DNA from: Lytechinus variegatus
Taxonomy: Eukaryota; Echinodermata; Echinoidea; Temnopleuroida; Toxopneustidae
Length of the DNA: 64,000 nucleotides
Assembly: GCF_018143015.1 (NCBI RefSeq)
Contig: NC_054743.1
Location: forward strand, 63,331,244-63,395,243
Direction of reading: 5' to 3'
A program made the position numbers and the translations under genes. The notes beneath the pieces are model-generated. The model made no database searches and was not told where the DNA came from. It saw only the letters and a program-made list of their open reading frames with translations. This document shows, one piece after another, positions 61,613 to 64,000 of this stretch (the stretch's first letter is position 1; each line of letters begins with the position of its first letter).

Positions 61613-63988
61613 AGTGATAGTGATGATCAAAATAACATTTTATTCAACCCTGGGTATCCACTTCAGTTAGGAAACTGCTCTACCAGTGGGCCCTGCATAA
61701 AATAATACCCCTTTCATAAACCCAATTATGCGGCTAATAGCAGCATAATTTGATCGTAAAATCGGAGGAGGACCAGAGTTATCGGAGGGGGTGTGTGCAG
61801 TTGCCATGACGATTATCCTCCTTTTTCAGGACGGGGGCTTATAAAAATAGTGCGGATTATTTTCAGAGTTTATGAATGCAATTTTTATTCAATTATCCGC
61901 ATTACTCTTAGGCGGCTAATTGGAGGATAGGTTTATGAAAGGGGTATAACATTATTCTTCTTCTCCAATCTAAATGCAGAGTGCTTAGCATGAAGGCAGA
62001 AGGTCCCATTTTAACAAGTCTTGGGTATGACTCGGTCAGAGATCGAACCTACAACCTCCTGTTCATAAGGTAGGCGCTCTACCACTGAGCCACCATGTCC
62101 CATTGATGATGATGATGATGATAGTGATGATAAATAAAAATAACATTTTATTCACCCCCGGGTAGCCACTTCATTAGGAATCTACTACTGGGCCCTTCAT
62201 ATGAACATAATGTTGTTTAAATCTTTCTCCAATCTAAATGCCGAGTGCCCAGCAAGAAGAGGCGCTCCACCACTGAGCCACCATGCCCAGTTGATGATGA
62301 TGATGATGATGAAAATGATGATGGTGATGATTATGATGATGATCATTATCATAATGATATTTAGTTCTTACCATAGGTTGCAAGAGATCCCATCCCCTGT
62401 GCTGTATTAGATGAAGGAATGCCATTTCCAAGCAGTCCTGGTAATGATATGGAACGTATTTGTATTAAGTGTGAAATACGAGTAAATAACATGTTAAAAT
62501 GAAGTCCAATTTAAAAGGCAAGTCTATCCCTGCAAGAATTTGATTTGAATATTAAGTATAGAAAATCAAACAGGCATAACAATTATAATTTCATAAAAAT
62601 GGGATGTAAAACAAGAAAGTTATGACATTTCAAAAATTGTGCTTATTCACAAAACAGCTACATGCACAACACAGTGATATGCAAATATGAGAGTCGATGA
62701 TGTCACTCCTTATTTTTATTGTTTGGAATACACATTTTTTCATTTTTGTGCAGAATTGACAATAGGGAGACTCTTCATCAAATTAGAATAGGTTATGACA
62801 ATAGCAATTCCAATTTGACTGGCTAATGAGCTGATAAAACTGAACTCGTACTGTTACAAGATTTATGTCATACTTGTCTATCCTGCTATCCATACATAAA
62901 CCACAACTTAAAACCAGAATTTAATGAAATCAAACTTGTAAAAATAAAATTCACCAATTGCCCCAATAAGCCAGTTCACGGTTAGCTCATGATCAACTTT
63001 TCTTAAATGACCTTTGTGATTTTTCATTAGGATGAGCACTTTCACGGTTAGCTCATGATCAACTTTTCTAAAATGACCATTGTGATTTTTCATTAGGATG
63101 AGCACTATCATTTTCAAATGTAGATGTTGCGTAAGCGTAACCGGTAGAGTATTCAAATTCTAAGAACAAAAGGCATGTATAGACCAGGTGACTAGAATAG
63201 TAAATCAGGGATAAAGTTTGGAAATCTGTTTTATTGTCTGCCTTTGGCACATTTGTCTATTGTTTGGGCTAAGTACTGTCAAATTCCAGTGATTATGAAG
63301 GCTCTAATTATTACTCTTCAGCTTGGATGTGATAAAATGAGCATTTTGAAAGGAATACATGAATAATCATCAAATCACAAATGCCTATGTCAGTGAATTT
63401 GAAAGCCACCTTCATGGTTTATCTCAAATTACCTTTTTCTGCTCGTGCGCAGTTTACAATCGTGAACAGGCTTATGTGAGGAACAGATGCCTCTAGGGTT
63501 TCCTGCCTGACATACAGGTTTCAGAATAGCCATCTTTTCCACAGGATAAAACAGGACTTTTTCAGAAAATATTTGATACTCTTGTTATTGCATATCTAAA
63601 TTGTAAAGTTACTATAGTCAGACCCGCTTTAAAGACCACCTGTTTATACGGACTATAAATTCATCCCCCTTAAATAGTTTTCACCACCAGAACATGTATA
63701 AAAGGAAACTGTAATAAAGACCAACTGTTCATGAAGACCGTTTTTCTTGTCTCCCTGGGGTGGTCTTTATGTACAGATTTCAGTTTTTTAATTTGTTTAC
63801 CTTCAAGGGAATCCTGTCTCTGAGGTTCTGGTATGCCACTCTCTTGATTCAGAGGTAACGTGCCAGGTGCGGGATGACTCAAAGGCGGTCCTTTGTCTAC
63901 TGTCCGATCCGTTTCCTGCGTATCTATTCTCTGAATCTGTCTCTCAATCTGAGACAGAGGTTGAGGTTGACCAGCAACATCCGATGAC
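54212..63988 (-). CDS. Ankyrin-repeat protein gene, nine exons, 5' end outside the window
   Basis: Exons 63988-63801, 62437-62372, 61339-61110, 60104-60018, 59056-58902, 58416-58259, 55482-55352, 54897-54814 and 54274-54212 join with GT-AG introns and agreeing phases into about 386 residues, ending TAG. A polar Pro/Gln-rich N-terminal part (SSDVAGQPQPLSQIERQIQR) is followed by about five ankyrin repeats. Their hallmarks are GTTPLMLACSLNQDG, GMTPLMMAAEKGYTSTLGIL, GESALMQACRRGHKDVVRLL and GSSALGFAMHHGH. After these comes a C-terminal region of about 150 residues (LYGTARLLKSVFPLHCY, NYYCYQGSGMLLFLAQ, TPRSGQNVLTI, LLLVGAYTVQIGTHP) that I do not recognise. Ankyrin repeats bind proteins; the partner is unknown. 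An alternative last exon at 55038-55235 is possible. A candidate poly(A) signal lies at 54029-54034. Confidence 0.85.
54814..54897 (-). CDS. Ankyrin gene penultimate exon
   Basis: 28 codons, only one open phase: GSNFVLSYTPRSGQNVLTIS and TVPDPYTN. Donor GTAAGT, acceptor ATCTAG. Confidence 0.82.
55035..55132. repeat. Short foldback repeat beside ankyrin exon
   Basis: TCAGTGATTTTCACTGG mirrors AGTGAAAATCACTGA; same AAGCTACTGAAATCC word as 46725-46810. Confidence 0.65.
55038..55235 (-). CDS. Possible alternative terminal exon of the ankyrin gene
   Basis: A good acceptor (TTTCCGCAG) is followed by 65 codons in the phase left by the 55352-55482 exon, then a stop. It begins VTHIDSISHESRKELPAG. No donor fits the next exon in phase, so if used it would end the transcript. 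Its last part lies in a foldback repeat (55035-55132). It could be a cryptic site only. Confidence 0.3.
   Translation of the reverse strand, partial: VTHIDSISHESRKELPAGAHASLSCRKDPNILTTLLFSDFHFQDCFDPFGCKDFSSLLPITSENH
55352..55482 (-). CDS. Ankyrin gene exon (GSGMLLFLAQ)
   Basis: Acceptor TTGTAG, donor GTATGT, ends phase 0. It encodes SGMLLFLAQATLGPGWSISC and a beta-rich-looking segment ending QLTQ. Confidence 0.82.
56583..58244. mobile_element. 1.66-kb nonautonomous hAT-like element abutting an exon
   Basis: Ends CAAGGCTCCACATTAAC and GCTAATGTCGAGCCTTG are inverted repeats. CATATAT flanks both sides (7 bp; a TSD of 8 with one change is possible). GTTGCCCG and CGGGCCACC words are repeated near both ends, as transposase-binding subterminal repeats would be. 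No transposase ORF. It ends 14 bp from the ankyrin exon at 58259. Confidence 0.72.
58259..58416 (-). CDS. Ankyrin gene exon after the repeats
   Basis: Encodes CCKLEETASQFLYGTARLLK and REATEHLALVSFDANNYYCY. The donor is GTACCG; a transposon-like element ends 14 bp from the exon (9 bp past the GTACCG hexamer). Confidence 0.82.
58695..58749 (-). repeat. tRNA-derived SINE head
   Basis: Minus-strand A box TGGCTCAGTGGTAGAGTG and a degenerate B box GTGAGTTCAAGAC. Lies in an ankyrin-gene intron. Confidence 0.65.
58902..59056 (-). CDS. Ankyrin gene exon, repeats 4-5
   Basis: Encodes ACRRGHKDVVRLLLEYGANW and DGSSALGFAMHHGHRSVQDM. Donor GTAATT is weaker than consensus; phase 2 joins the next exon in frame. 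Confidence 0.9.
59233..59375 (+). pseudogene. Relic of a LINE ORF2 C-terminus
   Basis: One frame reads YKDHMFSVAAPALWNKLPNT, matching the hallmark end of many non-LTR ORF2 proteins ((G)DRAFSVAAPxLWNxLP). Upstream, the sequence about ATGGCATCCACAAG is not in an obviously conserved frame. It lies in an ankyrin-gene intron on the opposite strand. Confidence 0.75.
60018..60104 (-). CDS. Ankyrin gene exon, repeat 3-4 junction
   Basis: 29 codons, phase 0 at both ends: GYTSTLGILLEAGAYINSTT and PAGESALMQ. It completes repeat 3 and opens repeat 4. Confidence 0.9.
60337..60790. mobile_element. piggyBac-like MITE, copy 2, flanked by TTAA
   Basis: 454 bp, over 90% alike by eye to 29282-29739 and in the same orientation, flanked by TTAA (60333-60336, 60791-60794). 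It lies in an ankyrin-gene intron. Confidence 0.87.
61110..61339 (-). CDS. Ankyrin gene exon, ankyrin repeats 1-3
   Basis: Encodes DGLRQAIKGGNTQGVVHML, then NMGTTPLMLACSLNQDGIVK and NGMTPLMMAAEK, clear ankyrin consensus (xGxTPLxxAxxxG). The exon is GC-rich against AT-rich introns. Donor GTACAG, acceptor TTCCAG. Confidence 0.93.
61436..61612. repeat. GGT/GAT compound microsatellite
   Basis: Mostly GGT units with TGG slips, ending in GAT units; joins the SINE cluster in an ankyrin-gene intron. Confidence 0.95.
61575..62340 (-). repeat. Cluster of SINE units with GAT repeats
   Basis: A box TGGCTCAGTGGTAGAGCGCC (62092-62073) with B box GTAGGTTCGATCTC (near 62052-62039), and a second A box at 62280-62261. 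TAACATTTTATTCA, GGGTATCCACTTCA-like and ACTGGGCCCT-like blocks recur near 61630-61695 and 62140-62195. Each unit is followed by a GATGAT tract. Confidence 0.7.
62372..62437 (-). CDS. Ankyrin gene exon (LLGNGIPSSNTAQ)
   Basis: 66 nt, acceptor ACCAG, donor GTAAGA, phase 1 at both ends. It encodes LLGNGIPSSNTAQGMGSLAT and the first residue of the ankyrin block. Confidence 0.75.
62511..62765. mobile_element. Foldback MITE family A, truncated copy 3
   Basis: Only the left half is present: TTAAAAGGCAAGTC, then ACAAGAAAGTTATGACATTT and GAGTCGATGATGTCACTC. Lies in an ankyrin-gene intron. Confidence 0.7.
62975..63106. repeat. 66-bp tandem duplication
   Basis: TTCACGGTTAGCTCATGATC begins each copy (62975 and 63041) and GGATGAGCACT ends each; only a few differences, so it is recent. 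Confidence 0.85.
63801..63988 (-). CDS. Ankyrin gene, leftmost-known 5' exon (partial gene)
   Basis: Donor GTAAAC; acceptor ATACAG at the window edge, so the exon probably starts at 63988. It encodes a low-complexity, Gln/Pro-rich segment including IERQIQRIDTQETDRTVD and PLSHPAPGTLPLNQ. No domain is recognised. Confidence 0.65.
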
Positions 63989-64000
63989 CTGTATGTGTTG

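Overview
The window is animal nuclear DNA. It is AT-rich, has intron-split genes with canonical splice sites, and is packed with short inverted-repeat transposons (MITEs), tRNA-derived SINEs and microsatellites. The style of the repeats (foldback families, TAGGCCTA and ACATGTA words) and the type of Ty3/Gypsy element suggest an echinoderm, perhaps a sea urchin. That placement is an inference and no marker here proves it.

Three host genes lie on the minus strand. (1) About 8107-21675: a seven-exon gene for mitochondrial small-subunit ribosomal protein S15 (MRPS15). All splice phases agree and YY1-like motifs sit just upstream. (2) About 24528-30551: a five-coding-exon gene for a 361-residue type II membrane protein that resembles the DUF1647 family, probably a Golgi/ER glycosyltransferase-like protein. 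(3) About 54212-63988, running off the right edge: a nine-exon gene for a protein with about five ankyrin repeats and an unassigned C-terminal region.

Between genes 2 and 3 sits a nearly intact Ty3/Gypsy retrotransposon (about 32022-40354, plus strand). Its gag and pol reading frames are both open. The gag-pol junction carries a textbook -1 frameshift signal: a GGGAAAC heptamer, a 6-nt spacer, a 9-bp stem containing the gag stop codon, and a second pairing that would make an H-type pseudoknot. Gag ends in an arginine/serine-rich tail instead of a zinc knuckle, the protease motif is DCG rather than DTG/DSG, and Pol ends in tandem-repeat extensions. A 3' LTR can be proposed. A matching 5' LTR is not visible.

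The rest is mostly repeats. Several DNA-transposon relics still show target-site duplications: two copies of an 8-bp-TSD hAT-like MITE (20237-20735, 26813-27312), two copies of a TTAA-flanked piggyBac-like MITE (29282-29739, 60337-60790), a 9-bp-TSD long-TIR element (42818-43489), an 8-bp-TSD element (14752-15067), and a 1.66-kb hAT-like element ending 14 bp from an ankyrin-gene exon (56583-58244). Two LINE relics show reverse-transcriptase or C-terminal motifs (8770-8942, 59233-59375). No prokaryotic feature, CRISPR array or intact tRNA gene was found. The stretches 1-7786 and 44764-54000 hold no supported gene.
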